Shown: positions 45,805 to 55,656, counted from the stretch's first letter. The stretch: DNA of 64,000 nucleotides from Acidobacteriota bacterium (GCA_003223215.1 QHYH01000100.1:1-64000); one strand, 5' to 3'. The notes: generated by a model not told the origin, from the letters alone. Program-made: numbers and translations.

Positions 45805-47316
45805 TTAATCTGCGGCTGTGCTTCGCGGCGCGGCGGGTTTCCAGCGCAGCACCGGCTTGCGCGCTGCTGCAACTTCATCAAGCCGCCGCACGCGCGTCGT
45901 ATGCGGCGCGGTTTTCACGATTTCCGGTTGTGTCGCGGCCTCTTCTGCGATCGACTTCATGGCGTCGATGAACAGGTCGCATTCTTCCCGCGACTCGGAT
46001 TCGGTCGGCTCGATCATTAAAGCACCGGGAACGATCAATGGAAAGGCGGTGGTGTAGGGATGGAAACCGTAGTCGATCAGCCGCTTGGCGATGTCCATGG
46101 TGTTTACGCCGTTCTTCTTTTGGATCGCGTCGCTGAAAACCACCTCATGCATCGAAGGCAGGGAATACGGCAGGTCATAAAAGCCCTCAAGCTGCTTTCG
46201 AATGTAATTCGCATTCAGCACCGCATCTTCCGTGGCCTGGCGCACGCCGGGACCGTACGCCAGAATGTACGCCAGCGCGCGAACCAGCACTCCGAAATTG
46301 CTGCTGAACGCCTTCACTTTGCCAATCGAGTCCGGCCGCACCGGCTCGAGCGCCAGCCGGCCGCCCTCTTTTTCCGCGAGGATCGGCACCGGGCGGAACG
46401 GCTCGAGAATCTTCTTCATTGCGACCGGACCGGCTCCCGGACCCCCGCCACCGTGCGGCGTCGAGAATGTCTTGTGCAGGTTCAAATGCATGACGTCCAC
46501 GCCGAGATCGCCCGGGCGGGTTATGCCCGCAAGCGCATTCATGTTCGCGCCGTCCATGTACAGCAACACGCCCTTCGCGTGCAAAATCTGCGCAATTTCC
46601 GGCAGGTTTTGCTCGTAAATCCCCAGTGTCGAAGGGTTGGTGATCATCAATGCCGCAACGTCTTCGTTCACCATCTTGCGCAGGCCTTCGATGTCGACCT
46701 GTCCCTGCGCTCCCGATTTGATGTTTGCGACCTCATAGCCCGCGATCACCGCCGTCGCAGGGTTCGTGCCGTGCGCGGAATCGGGAATCAGCACTCTCTT
46801 ACGCGGATTCCCCTGTTTTTGCAGATACGCGCGGATCAGCAGCAATCCGGTGAGCTCTCCCTGGGCCCCGGCGGCTGGCTGCAAGGTGATGGCATCCATG
46901 CCGGTAATTTCCAGGAGGCATTGCTCGAGCAGCCGCAGAATCCTCAGGCATCCTTGCGAAAGTTCTTGCGGCTGATAGGGGTGCTCCGTTGCGATTCCTT
47001 CGAGCCGCGCCACAAATTCATTGACGCGCGGATTGTACTTCATGGTGCAGGAACCCAGCGGGTACATTCCCAGGTCAATCGCGTGATTCCAGGTGGAAAG
47101 ACGCGTGAAGTGGCGGAGCACCTCGATCTCGCTGACTTCCGGAAAACCCTCGATGTCTTCGCGCAGATGGGGGGCGCCCAGCACTTTCGCTGGTTCCGCT
47201 TTAGGTACGTCCAGTGGCGGCAATTCGAACGCGCGCTTGCCGGGCGACGATTTCTCGAAGATCAGGCCCTCGTTCTGATTCGTGTGCCGTGATGCCTTTT
47301 TGATTTTCTCGTTCAT
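45805..47316 (-). CDS. gcvPB: Glycine dehydrogenase (decarboxylating) subunit 2
   Basis: The PLP-carrying half of the P-protein of the glycine cleavage system, about 503 residues from the ATG at 47316. The PLP lysine is in the conserved segment MHLNLHKTFSTPHGGGGPG. Other family motifs are AAGAQGELTGLLLIRAY, PDSAHGTNPATA and the start GLIFEKSSPGKRA. The upstream GTG frame (47340) lacks a ribosome site. It lies 55 bases after gcvPA and completes the gcvT-H-PA-PB order, the two-subunit arrangement typical of many non-proteobacterial bacteria. The lpd gene for the L-protein is outside the window. Confidence 0.96.
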   Translation of the reverse strand: MNEKIKKASRHTNQNEGLIFEKSSPGKRAFELPPLDVPKAEPAKVLGAPHLREDIEGFPEVSEIEVLRHFTRLSTWNHAIDLGMYPLGSCTMKYNPRVNEFVARLEGIATEHPYQPQELSQGCLRILRLLEQCLLEITGMDAITLQPAAGAQGELTGLLLIRAYLQKQGNPRKRVLIPDSAHGTNPATAVIAGYEVANIKSGAQGQVDIEGLRKMVNEDVAALMITNPSTLGIYEQNLPEIAQILHAKGVLLYMDGANMNALAGITRPGDLGVDVMHLNLHKTFSTPHGGGGPGAGPVAMKKILEPFRPVPILAEKEGGRLALEPVRPDSIGKVKAFSSNFGVLVRALAYILAYGPGVRQATEDAVLNANYIRKQLEGFYDLPYSLPSMHEVVFSDAIQKKNGVNTMDIAKRLIDYGFHPYTTAFPLIVPGALMIEPTESESREECDLFIDAMKSIAEEAATQPEIVKTAPHTTRVRRLDEVAAARKPVLRWKPAAPRSTAAD

Positions 47317-47371
47317 GTCTCCCACGTGCCTGCGTGGCACGGACGCCAGCCGCGCAGTTTTTGTCTTGCGT

Positions 47372-48718
47372 CTAGACCGGCTGTTCCAGCGCCCGCTTCA
47401 CCGCGCCCGCAAACCGTTCAATTTCCCCGCGCGGCATGGTTTCCGTGACGCACACGAGCGCATGCTTGGTAAGCTCCGGATACGGCGTGCCGAGAGCCAG
47501 TGGCCCGACAATTTTTTCGCGCAACAGGTGCGAATTCACAATTTTCACCGAGCGCGGCAGCGCGACGGTGAATTCATTGAAGAACGGAGCGTCAAACGTG
47601 CGCCGTACGCCGGGAATCTTGAGCAATTCCGCGAGCGCGAACTGCGCTTTCGAAAGATTCTGTTCCGCCATTTCGCGCAAGCCTTCCTTACCAAGCAGCG
47701 TCAAGTGCACCGTTGCTGCCAGCGCGCAAAGCGCCTGGTTTGTGCAAATATTGGAAGTGGCTTTCTCGCGGCGAATGTGCTGCTCGCGTGTCGCAAGCGT
47801 CAGCACAAATCCGCGATGTCCCGCAAAGTCCGTGGTTTGCCCCGCCAGCCTTCCCGGCATCTGACGAACGTATCTTTCACCCGCGGCAATCACGCCGGCA
47901 AACGGTCCGCCATAACTCGGCGGCAAGCCAAAGCTTTGCGCTTCAAGCGCCACGATGTCCGCCTCTACCGGCGGCCGGAGCAGCCCTAGCGAAACGCCCT
48001 CGGCAATCGCCACGACCAACATCGCGCCAACCGCGTGCGCCGCTTCGGCCAATGGCGCGTACGATTCGATCGCGCCAAAAAAGTTCGGCGATTGCGCAAC
48101 CACCGCGGCCACGTCGTCTTTCAACGCGCCCTGAAGCGCTTTCACATCGACTGTTCCGCTCGTGGCGAAAGGAATCTCCTCGATGCGCAATCCGGAATTC
48201 TTCGCGTAGGTTTTCAGCACGTCGCGGTATTCCGGATGCACCGAACGCGCCACGAGCACGCGCTGCCGCCCGGTCAGCCTCTCTGCCATCAACACCGCTT
48301 CCGTCGCTGCCGTCGAGCCGTCATACATCGACGCGTTCGCCACGTCCTGCCCGGTCAGCTGGCACATCAACGTCTGAAACTCGAAGATCGCCTGCAGGGT
48401 GCCTTGCGAAATTTCCGCCTGATACGGCGTGTACGAGGTAAGGAATTCACCGCGCTGGATGATCGTGTCGGTCACCACCGAACGCAGGTGGTTGTAAACG
48501 CCCGCGCCGAGAAAACTCGCATAGCCTGCTGCGTTTTCCGCCGCGCGCTGCTTGAAATACTGGATGACTTCGGCTTCCGAGTAAGGCCCAGGAATCTTCA
48601 GGGCCTCGCGCAGCCGGTACTTTTCCGGAATGGTCGAAAACAGCTCATCGATCGATTTTGCCCCGATGGCGGCCAACATTTCTTGCCGCTCGACGGGGCT
48701 CTTCGGGAGGTAGCGCAT
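47372..48718 (-). CDS. gcvPA: Glycine dehydrogenase (decarboxylating) subunit 1
   Basis: The non-PLP half of the P-protein, 448 residues from the ATG at 48718 ([19 protein letters not shown]). Family motifs include [52 protein letters not shown] and [18 protein letters not shown]. The longer frame (to 48826) is an artefact overlapping gcvH. The start ATG shares a base with the gcvH stop, so the genes are coupled. Confidence 0.97.
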   Translation of the reverse strand: MRYLPKSPVERQEMLAAIGAKSIDELFSTIPEKYRLREALKIPGPYSEAEVIQYFKQRAAENAAGYASFLGAGVYNHLRSVVTDTIIQRGEFLTSYTPYQAEISQGTLQAIFEFQTLMCQLTGQDVANASMYDGSTAATEAVLMAERLTGRQRVLVARSVHPEYRDVLKTYAKNSGLRIEEIPFATSGTVDVKALQGALKDDVAAVVAQSPNFFGAIESYAPLAEAAHAVGAMLVVAIAEGVSLGLLRPPVEADIVALEAQSFGLPPSYGGPFAGVIAAGERYVRQMPGRLAGQTTDFAGHRGFVLTLATREQHIRREKATSNICTNQALCALAATVHLTLLGKEGLREMAEQNLSKAQFALAELLKIPGVRRTFDAPFFNEFTVALPRSVKIVNSHLLREKIVGPLALGTPYPELTKHALVCVTETMPRGEIERFAGAVKRALEQPV

Positions 48719-49119
48719 TAGGCGGAGGTTTCCTTGCCCTTCTCCGCGATATAGGCTTCGTAGGCGGCCGCGTCCATCAAGTCGCTGATCCCTTTGGCGT
48801 TTGTCAGTCGCACCTTGATCAGCCACCCGGCTCCGTGCGGGGCGTTGTTGATCGTCTCAGGTTTATTTTGCAGCTCGCCGTTGGCCTCGATGACTTCCCC
48901 CGAGGCGGGGGCGTAAATCTCGCTGACGGCCTTCACCGACTCCACCGTGCCAAACGATTTTCCCGCTTCAATCTTGGCGCCTGGCTTGGGCAGTTCGACA
49001 AAAACCACGTCGCCCAGTTCGTGCTGCGCGTGGTCGGTGATGCCGATCGTGGCGAGGTCTCCTTTCATCTCAATCCACTCATGCTCTTTGGTGTAGCGGT
49101 ACGACTTCGGATACGCCAT
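48718..49119 (-). CDS. gcvH: Glycine cleavage system H protein
   Basis: A 133-residue lipoyl carrier. The ATG at 49119 has AAGGAG seven bases upstream and starts [18 protein letters not shown]. The lipoylated residue is Lys63 in [19 protein letters not shown]. The acidic C-terminus ([15 protein letters not shown]) is typical. It lies between gcvT and gcvPA in an operon. Confidence 0.97.
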   Translation of the reverse strand: MAYPKSYRYTKEHEWIEMKGDLATIGITDHAQHELGDVVFVELPKPGAKIEAGKSFGTVESVKAVSEIYAPASGEVIEANGELQNKPETINNAPHGAGWLIKVRLTNAKGISDLMDAAAYEAYIAEKGKETSA

Positions 49120-49180
49120 CAAACCACTCCTTGCACTCGCAATACCTGCATTCGTCTCAATGGGACTGGTCCAAGTTAGA

Positions 49181-50398
49181 CTATCTTCCGCTTGCCTGCG
49201 GCGCGGCTGCTTTTTTCTGCCGCTTGTAGAACGGAGTTCGAACCACCTGGGCTTTGTAGTTTTGCCCGCGAATTTCCACATACAAAATCGTACCCGCCGC
49301 CGAATATGTTGGCGGCACGTAGGCCAGGGCAATGTTTTTGCCCAAAGTCGGGGAAGGCGAACCGCTCGTCACTACGCCGATGTGTTCTCCGGCTCCGTTC
49401 GAGCAGCAATACTCGTCGCGTGCGATTCCGCGATCGATCATCTCGAGGCCCACCAGCGTGCGCTTCAATCCCGCGGCCTTGGAGCGCTCTAGCGCCGCTC
49501 GGCCGATAAAATCGCCCTTCTCCATTTTGCAGTAGCGCTCGAGCCCCGCTTCCCATACATTGATCTTGTCGCTGATCTCGTGCCCGTACAGCGCCATCTT
49601 CGATTCCAGCCGCAGTGTGTTGCGCGCGCCCAGGCCGCAGGGAACGATTGCGAACTCACGCCCGGCCTCGATCACCTGGTTCCAGACTCTTTCGCTTGTC
49701 GCTGGGTCGGACGGCACGTAAATCTCAAATCCGTCTTCGCCCGTATATCCGGTGCGCGCAAGCAACCTATTCTTCAGGCCGCAGACCGTGGCGTGGGTGA
49801 ACCAATAAACCTTAAGGCCGCTCAATTCCGCGTCCGTCAGCTTTTGCACCACCTCCGCGGCTCGCGGCCCCTGAATCGCCAATTGGGAGTACGCGTCGCT
49901 CAGATCTTCGACCACGCAATCGATGCCCCGGGTATTTTCACGCACCCAGTTGATGTCTTTCTCCCGCGTGCCCGCGTTAATCACCAGCAGATAATCGTCT
50001 TCGCCCAGCCGATGCACGATCACGTCGTCGACAAACGTCCCTTCCGGATAAAGCATCGCCGAGTATTGCGCCTGCCCAATCGCCAGCCGTGACGCATCAT
50101 TCATGGTGATGTGCTGTACCGCCTCGAGCGCTCCCCCGGGCTTCTTCCCGCTGCGAATGCGAATGTCCCCCATGTGGCTGACATCAAAAACGCCGACATT
50201 TCCCCGCACCGCTTTGTGTTCGGCGATCAAGCCGCCGCTTGACGGGTATTCCACAGGCATGTCCCAGCCGCCGAAATTAACCATTTTCGCGCCAAGGCGG
50301 CGGTGCAATGCGTTCAGCGCCGTTTTGCGAAGCGAACTTGTCTCGGAAGTTGTTGCGGAATCCATTCCCATCGCTCGGGCAGAGACCGATACTAACAT
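49181..50398 (-). CDS. gcvT: Aminomethyltransferase (glycine cleavage T protein)
   Basis: A 405-residue tetrahydrofolate-dependent T-protein that releases ammonia and makes 5,10-methylene-THF. Motifs include KMVNFGGWDMPVEYPSSG, GVFDVSHMGDI and the folate-binding ARTGYTGEDGFEIYV. The frame opens with ATG at 50398 preceded by GGAGG only three bases away; internal ATGs at 50371 and 50365 are alternatives. It is the first gene of gcvT-H-PA-PB. I saw no glycine riboswitch in the short region upstream. Confidence 0.95.
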   Translation of the reverse strand: MLVSVSARAMGMDSATTSETSSLRKTALNALHRRLGAKMVNFGGWDMPVEYPSSGGLIAEHKAVRGNVGVFDVSHMGDIRIRSGKKPGGALEAVQHITMNDASRLAIGQAQYSAMLYPEGTFVDDVIVHRLGEDDYLLVINAGTREKDINWVRENTRGIDCVVEDLSDAYSQLAIQGPRAAEVVQKLTDAELSGLKVYWFTHATVCGLKNRLLARTGYTGEDGFEIYVPSDPATSERVWNQVIEAGREFAIVPCGLGARNTLRLESKMALYGHEISDKINVWEAGLERYCKMEKGDFIGRAALERSKAAGLKRTLVGLEMIDRGIARDEYCCSNGAGEHIGVVTSGSPSPTLGKNIALAYVPPTYSAAGTILYVEIRGQNYKAQVVRTPFYKRQKKAAAPQASGR

Positions 50399-50529
50399 GC
50401 GCCTCCAAGGCGGTCAAAGAAGCGGCGCGACCGACCGTACCGCGAACCGATGCACCACTCGCCATCCACGAGCCACCTTGGCCTTGCCGCGCGCGGCTTC
50501 GCTCAGGTACAGTTTTCTTGAGGGCGCTT

Positions 50530-50709
50530 ATGGAAGGTCCAACCGTTTGTGTGCAATGCGACATGCCGGAGGAACGCTGCAGTTGCGAGAAGTACTGCAC
50601 CATTTGCAAAGGGCAGCACAACATCCGGCTCTGTTCGGACGGCCTCTATTATTGCCCCGATTGCCGGGAAGCCTGCGATGTGGGGCTGGCTAGTAGCCGT
50701 GGCCGCTGA
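50530..50709 (+). CDS. Cysteine-rich mini-protein with zinc-ribbon pattern
   Basis: A 59-residue protein with eleven cysteines arranged mostly in pairs: VCVQCDM, RCSCEKYCTICKG and YYCPDCREAC. The CxxC pairs suggest one or two zinc sites, similar to B-box or zinc-ribbon modules. It starts with ATG at 50530 and overlaps the next gene by 32 bases. Function is unknown; it may regulate or bind the RsbW-like protein. Confidence 0.55.
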   Translation: MEGPTVCVQCDMPEERCSCEKYCTICKGQHNIRLCSDGLYYCPDCREACDVGLASSRGR

Positions 50710-51124
50710 ACTGAAAAGCTTGCACATGTGCCTTGACGGCGACGCCCGCCTGGCCGCGGCGGCGGGCGGTGTAGCCCGCTTCTTCGCGGATGCCGCTGGC
50801 CTTGAAACCGATGCCGTCGTTCGCTTGCAGTCCGCGGTCCTCGACGCCTGCAACGAAGCTTTCAAGCACCTCTCCGCCAAACACCCCCACTTGGAAGTCA
50901 CCTTCGCGCGTTTTTCCGACCGCATCGAAGTTTCTCTCTGCCATGAGGAGGAACCTAGCGCTTTTGACCTGCAAACGATTACAAGGTTTGCCGCAAAGAA
51001 AACAGCCAGCGCAGGGAGCTCGGAAACTCTAGCGGGCGTAGACCGTGTGCAACGCGAAACCCACGGCAGGGAAGTTGTGACCCGCCTCACCAAGTACCTC
51101 CGCCAAGTAGCGCCCAGCGTCTGA
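50678..51124 (+). CDS. RsbW-like ATP-binding (anti-sigma / serine kinase type) protein
   Basis: A 148-residue protein from the ATG at 50678; a GTG at 50699 is another possible start. The segment GLETDAVVRLQSAVLDACNEAFKHL resembles the N-box helix of RsbW-type GHKL ATPases, and LEVTFARFSDRIEVSLCHE matches the following strand pair. The C-terminal HGREVVTRLTKYL would be the closing helix. The G1 box (DxGxG) is not obvious, so ATP binding is doubtful. It overlaps the cysteine-rich gene, and a terminator follows. Regulatory function is inferred by resemblance only. Confidence 0.5.
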   Translation: MWGWLVAVAAELKSLHMCLDGDARLAAAAGGVARFFADAAGLETDAVVRLQSAVLDACNEAFKHLSAKHPHLEVTFARFSDRIEVSLCHEEEPSAFDLQTITRFAAKKTASAGSSETLAGVDRVQRETHGREVVTRLTKYLRQVAPSV

Positions 51125-51139
51125 CGGCCTTGAAAAAGA

Positions 51140-51174
51140 GAACAGGCCGGGCAAAGTTTTTGCCCGGCCCGTTC
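51140..51174. terminator. Bidirectional terminator
   Basis: GGCCGGGCAAA (51145-51155) pairs with TTTGCCCGGCC (51159-51169); flanking GAAC and GTTC extend the stem around an A-C mismatch. T-rich sequence follows on the plus strand (TTCTTTCC) and the complement (CTCTTTTTC) on the minus strand. It separates two convergent genes. Confidence 0.85.
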
Positions 51175-51198
51175 TTCTTTCCGTAACTTCCTGCACCC

Positions 51199-52224
51199 TT
51201 ACATCTTCAAAGCGAATGTATTTCTCCGGATCAGCGCCGTCATCTGTTCGTCGCTCAGCGACATGCTGAGCGCCACCCGGTCTCCGGCCGGCGTGATGCG
51301 CGCCTGATCCAGCAGATCGGCCAGCTCCGGATTCTCTTTTTGCGCCTGGTAGCGTTTATACAGGAATCCCGCCTGCAGCAGTTGGCCGAGCGTGTTCGCG
51401 TCTTCCGTGGATGCGCAAATGGCCTGGAACTTTCCATTGATGCCGCGGTCTGCTTCCACATTGATAATCAGGTTTTGCATCCGCGCCACGAGCTTGGCGG
51501 CCTCGGGAAACTGCTCCACTTCTGGCGCAAGTTGCTGCATCGCCAACCGCGTGTACGCTGGATTCAGAACCGCCCACACCACGCCGCTTCCGTTCGCTTC
51601 ATTGATCAGCGGGAAAAGCCTGTCGTTTTTAAGCAGGCCCTCCTCCTCGCCGAAGCGTACGCCAACCATTTTCTCGAGGATCGCGCGATTCCCGAACGCC
51701 GCGGTATTCGAATCGATGAAGAAGAAAAACAGGTCGCTCGCCCCGGAACCTGTGCCGAACGAGTACAGCGTGTAACCCCGCGTCTTGAACGTCGGCAGCT
51801 TCTGTTGCTTGAAATACGCCTCGGTCGAATTCGGATTGTAGGTGCCGAGCGCAACTCCCACGATCTGTTCACCGCTGGGAACCGCTGACGAGCCCGAGCC
51901 CTCGGTCTTGGTGTTCAGCCCTTCGGCCACCAGCCCCCAGGCCAGTTCGTCGACCTGCGAATTCGGATCCACGCCCGCCGACGCCAGGAACTTCTCGAAT
52001 TGCCGGAACCGCTCCGGAATCATCTGCTCCCGCAATTGCGCGAACCATTTTTCGGACCGCGCCTTCTTTAGGTCGCAATACGCAAATTCGCCTATATTCT
52101 TGGGGAACAGCGCAATAGTGTCTGTACCGAGGCGGCCTGCCCGCGCCGGCTTGGGCGCCGCCAGCAGGATAGCCGTCACAATTGCCGTGGCGCCGGCCTT
52201 GCCGATCGCCCTGATCACTCTCAT
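51199..52224 (-). CDS. Secreted protein of unknown function
   Basis: A 341-residue protein with a signal peptide (about 1-29, ending KPARAG). The mature part begins LGTDTIALFPKNIGEFAYCDLKKARSEKWF, which resembles periplasmic DUF3352-like proteins of Acidobacteriota, but I cannot name a family. Other segments are VGVALGTYNPNSTEAYFKQQKLPTFKTRGYTLYSF and KVEADRGINGKFQAICAST-like. No catalytic motif or membrane anchor is evident. It stands 40 bases downstream of ftcD on the same strand, so it may be read from the same transcript. Confidence 0.55.
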   Translation of the reverse strand: MRVIRAIGKAGATAIVTAILLAAPKPARAGRLGTDTIALFPKNIGEFAYCDLKKARSEKWFAQLREQMIPERFRQFEKFLASAGVDPNSQVDELAWGLVAEGLNTKTEGSGSSAVPSGEQIVGVALGTYNPNSTEAYFKQQKLPTFKTRGYTLYSFGTGSGASDLFFFFIDSNTAAFGNRAILEKMVGVRFGEEEGLLKNDRLFPLINEANGSGVVWAVLNPAYTRLAMQQLAPEVEQFPEAAKLVARMQNLIINVEADRGINGKFQAICASTEDANTLGQLLQAGFLYKRYQAQKENPELADLLDQARITPAGDRVALSMSLSDEQMTALIRRNTFALKM

Positions 52225-52263
52225 GAAATGCTCCTTTCGGAATGGGCCGAGGGAACCTCTATT

Positions 52264-53802
52264 CTACGCGCTTCTTGCTCGAGGCGCATTGCCCAACCGC
52301 TCCTTGAGCGCCGCCGTTTTCGCCCGCGTCGCCGCTACGTAAGCGGCATCCTTCAAACCATCCAGGTTGATTTCCACGTTGGCGAGGGCTCCGCGGGCGG
52401 CCGCCTCGGCTAGCAAACCTGCCACCTGCAAGTCTGAACGCATGGATGCCGCGACGATACCCTCCAGTTGTCCCAAGCGTTCGAAAAGGGCAACCGTCCG
52501 CTCGGCCACCTGCAGGGGAACTTCGGCAGCCCCCTTGGTCGCCTTCTCGACAGCCTCGGTACGCTCCCGCGTTGCCTTCTCGTTCCCTTGAGGAAGTTTC
52601 AAGGCTGCCATCACCGCGTCGTACGATTCGGCGTCGCGGTCAATCGCCTTGGCAAGCTCGTCCGCCGTTTTCCGCAGGTCGTCGAGCGCTCGGGAAAGTG
52701 GCTCGACGTGCGCCGCTTGCGATTTCTTTCTCCGCGAAAGCCCGGTGACCATCTGCCCAAGCGAAGCCGCCAGTGCCCCAGTGAACGCCGAAGCGCTTCC
52801 GCCGCCCGGCGTTGCCGCCGGCGTTGCCACTGCTTCCAGGAACGGCCGTGCCAATCCCGCAAGCTTTCCGTCCTTGGCCGTTGCGGGCGGGGCGCCTCCG
52901 AGCGCGTCGGCAAGCCTGTTCTCAAACACTTGCGCGGGCGAAAAATTCTCAAGCTGGAGAAAAAAGTCCGCCGCCATTTCCAGCGCCTTTTTCGGCACCA
53001 GTCCCACGATCTCGCTGCCCGCGGGCATTGCGCCATAGCGCTCCGCTTCGCGCTTCACGATTTCGTACACGCGATGCATGGGTGTCTGCTCGAAATCCGT
53101 CAGATTGATGGAAACCTGCGCCAAGTTGCGCGCTTTCAATTCCACGCCCATCGATTTCACGTAGCGCAATCCGCCCGACGAAAAACGGATGGCCTTGGCA
53201 ATCTTCTGCGCGATCCCCACGTCGGGCGTGTTCAGGTTCACGTTGTAGGCGATCAAGAACTTGCGCGCGCCCACGACGGTTACCCCGGCGGTGGGGTGCA
53301 CTTTCGGCTCACCTACGTCCGGCAGCCGGTCGTGATTCTTCTTCATTTCCTCGCGCAGCCCTTCGAATTGTCCTCGCCGCACGTTTTCCAGGTTCACGCG
53401 GTCGGGCCGGGTGGCCGCCGCTTCGTAAAAGAAAACGGGAATGCGATAGCGGTTCCAGATCTCTTCGCCCACGCGCCGAGCCAGCGCCACGCAATCTTCA
53501 ATCGTCACGCCATCGATCGGAATAAAGGGCACCACGTCGGTCGCTCCCACGCGCGGATGGGCGCCCGTATGCTTTGTCAAGTCGATCAATTCCATCGCTT
53601 TACCGACGCCCAGCAGCGCGGCTTCAGCCACCGCCTCCGGCTCTCCCGCCAGGGTAATCACTGAGCGGTGATGGTCGGCGTCCATCTCGTGGTCCAACAC
53701 ATACACGCCCGGCACGCTGCTCATGGCCGCGACGAGGGCCTGCACCTTTGCCGGATCCCGACCCTCGGAAAAATTCGGCACGCATTCAATCAGTCGTTTC
53801 AT
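52264..53802 (-). CDS. ftcD: Bifunctional glutamate formimidoyltransferase / formimidoyltetrahydrofolate cyclodeaminase
   Basis: A 512-residue fusion that takes the formimino group from formiminoglutamate to THF and then deaminates it. The N-terminal formiminotransferase domains (about 1-300) contain KRLIECVPNFSEGRDPAKV, TGAHPRVGATDVVPFIPI and VGARKFLIAYNVNLNT. The C-terminal cyclodeaminase (about 325-510) has VATPAATPGGGSASAFTGALAASLGQMV. It is the last step of histidine breakdown in this cluster. It overlaps the preceding membrane-protein gene by four bases. The fused form is the one seen in eukaryotes and several bacterial phyla. Confidence 0.96.
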   Translation of the reverse strand: MKRLIECVPNFSEGRDPAKVQALVAAMSSVPGVYVLDHEMDADHHRSVITLAGEPEAVAEAALLGVGKAMELIDLTKHTGAHPRVGATDVVPFIPIDGVTIEDCVALARRVGEEIWNRYRIPVFFYEAAATRPDRVNLENVRRGQFEGLREEMKKNHDRLPDVGEPKVHPTAGVTVVGARKFLIAYNVNLNTPDVGIAQKIAKAIRFSSGGLRYVKSMGVELKARNLAQVSINLTDFEQTPMHRVYEIVKREAERYGAMPAGSEIVGLVPKKALEMAADFFLQLENFSPAQVFENRLADALGGAPPATAKDGKLAGLARPFLEAVATPAATPGGGSASAFTGALAASLGQMVTGLSRRKKSQAAHVEPLSRALDDLRKTADELAKAIDRDAESYDAVMAALKLPQGNEKATRERTEAVEKATKGAAEVPLQVAERTVALFERLGQLEGIVAASMRSDLQVAGLLAEAAARGALANVEINLDGLKDAAYVAATRAKTAALKERLGNAPRARSA

Positions 53803-54404
53803 CGTTTTGGTTTCTTGTTTTTCGCTTTCTTGTCGTCGGGGTTCCCCCAGTTGTTCGGCAGCTTTGGAGCGCGGTCTGGCAGCGTCGGCCGCTCATAAAC
53901 GAAGCGCCGCTTTTTCTCCGCATTTGTCTCCGACGTCTGATTAAGCTGCACGGCGGGCGTTGGAGAGGGTGCCGCCGTTGTCGGCTGCTCCTTTGGCAAC
54001 TTAGGCCAGACCGCCCGTGAACCTGGTCTCATCGGCCACTGCGGTCCAATCATCGGTTTCATTCCCGGTGGAAGAGGCAAAGGCCCTTGTGGCGTTTCGG
54101 CGGGTGCCGAAGCTTGCGGCGGGACGTTCTTCTCATTCTCCGGTTTCGATTTCTCCGCAAGGTAGGCTCTCCACTGCTGCGCAAACCAAATCAATGCCGT
54201 TAGCCAGGCCGCTACGATCAGCGCGTTATAGGTGCTGAACCCTCCGGCCTTCCCCAGGATGGCCACGCTCAGGAAAACCAGCGCCAAAAGGAGATAAAAA
54301 TATTCCTCGACGAGGCTTTTCGTCCTCGTTCGCCCGATTTTCGGAAGTTTCAGTCTCCGAACGGGCTTGCCTGTATAGCTAGTTCCTGGACTCTTTGGCG
54401 GCAT
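53799..54404 (-). CDS. Small membrane protein of unknown function in the hut cluster
   Basis: A 201-residue protein with two hydrophobic segments (YFYLLLALVFLSVAILGKA at about 35-55 and ALIVAAWLTALIWFA at about 60-75) and a long Pro/Ala-rich disordered tail ending in a lysine-rich stretch (DDKKAKNKKPKR). It overlaps the end of hutI by 26 bases and the start of ftcD by four, so it is translated within the operon. No family was recognised. It may be unrelated to histidine use. Confidence 0.6.
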   Translation of the reverse strand: MPPKSPGTSYTGKPVRRLKLPKIGRTRTKSLVEEYFYLLLALVFLSVAILGKAGGFSTYNALIVAAWLTALIWFAQQWRAYLAEKSKPENEKNVPPQASAPAETPQGPLPLPPGMKPMIGPQWPMRPGSRAVWPKLPKEQPTTAAPSPTPAVQLNQTSETNAEKKRRFVYERPTLPDRAPKLPNNWGNPDDKKAKNKKPKR

Positions 54405-55656
54405 GGATCACGCGACCGCGCTTGATGGTCATCCAGCAGTGGTTCACTCCAAAATAATAAGGAATTTCGCGGTAGTCGGCTACCTCGAATACGGCAATGT
54501 CCGCCTGTTTGCCAACCTCCAGCGAGCCAACCTGCCCCTCGCGCCTGAGCGCGTAGGCGCCATTGATGGTCGCGGCGGCAATGGCCTCCGCCGGCGTCAT
54601 TCGCAACTGCGTGCACGCCAGCGACAAAATCATGGCCATGCTTAGTGTCGGGCTGGTCCCCGGGTTGTAGTCCGTGGCCAGCGCGACAATCGCCCCGGCG
54701 TCAATCAGCGCTCGCGCCGGAGCGTATTTCTTCCATCCCAGATGGAAATCGCATCCCGGCAGCAGCGTGGCCACCGTCTCGGATTTTCCCAGCGCGCGAA
54801 TGTCGCTCTTGTTCACATGTTCGAGATGATCGCAGCTCGCCGCACGCAAAAGAATTGCCAATCGCGTTGCGCCGCTTCGCGAAAGCTGCTCGGCATGGAT
54901 GCGCGGGGCCAGTCCCCATTGCCGCCCCGCCTGCAGCACGCGCTTGGACTCCGCCGCACTAAACGCGCCTCGGTCGCAAAAGACATCGCAAAATTCCGCC
55001 AGCCGGTGCTCGGCGATGGTTGGCAGGAGATTTTCCTCGAGCAATTGGATGTAACGCTTGGCTCCGTCCGCCTTCTTGCGAAACTCTTCCGGGACCACGT
55101 GTGCGCCGAGGAATGTCGAAACGATGTCCAGCGACTGTTCCGCCGCCAGTTCCTTGTGCTGCTTCAGGATCTTTAGTTCGCTCGCGACATCCAGCCCGTA
55201 GCCGCTCTTGGCCTCGATGGTCGTCGTGCCGTGAGCGGCAAATTGCTTTAAAGCCGCCAGCGCCCGCTTCTTTAGCTCATCCGCGGTAGCCGCGCGCAGC
55301 TTTTTCACCGAATTGAGAATCCCGCCGCCCTTGCGCGCAATCTCCTCGTAGCTCGCTCCCTGAATCTTCAGTTCGTATTCTTCGGCGCGGCTCGCCGCAT
55401 GAACCAGGTGCGTGTGCGAATCCACGAATCCCGGCAGCGCCACACGCCCACCCAAATCCAATTTCTCCGCTGCGCGCGCTCCAGGCAACGCTTCGACCTG
55501 CCCGCGCGTACCCGCGGCTGCGATCCGGCCGTCGCGCACCAGCAGCGCGCCATCTTCGATCAAGTCCGAGTTGGAAAGGGAACTGCCGCGCCGCGGACCG
55601 CGTCCGCCGAGCGTCAGCAACTGCGATGCACCGGTAATGAGCAGCGAATCGCCCAA
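54379..55656 (-). CDS. hutI: Imidazolonepropionase
   Basis: A metal-dependent amidohydrolase that opens imidazolone propionate to formiminoglutamate. The open frame reaches 55851, but its first 65 codons are not family-like and overlap decayed transposon sequence. A TTG at 55656 gives 425 residues and the usual start (GDSLLITGASQLLTL). Metal-binding motifs are GFVDSHTHLVHAA, IHAEQLSRSGATR and ATDYNPGTSPTLSMA. The start lacks a clear ribosome site. It follows hutU with a 413-base gap that holds the tnpB remnant. Confidence 0.93.
   Translation of the reverse strand: MGDSLLITGASQLLTLGGRGPRRGSSLSNSDLIEDGALLVRDGRIAAAGTRGQVEALPGARAAEKLDLGGRVALPGFVDSHTHLVHAASRAEEYELKIQGASYEEIARKGGGILNSVKKLRAATADELKKRALAALKQFAAHGTTTIEAKSGYGLDVASELKILKQHKELAAEQSLDIVSTFLGAHVVPEEFRKKADGAKRYIQLLEENLLPTIAEHRLAEFCDVFCDRGAFSAAESKRVLQAGRQWGLAPRIHAEQLSRSGATRLAILLRAASCDHLEHVNKSDIRALGKSETVATLLPGCDFHLGWKKYAPARALIDAGAIVALATDYNPGTSPTLSMAMILSLACTQLRMTPAEAIAAATINGAYALRREGQVGSLEVGKQADIAVFEVADYREIPYYFGVNHCWMTIKRGRVIHAAKESRN

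Noticed and set aside
50399-50529. Possible glycine riboswitch before gcvT.
   Set aside because: The region is short and lacks the conserved paired aptamer sequences; nothing convincing was found.
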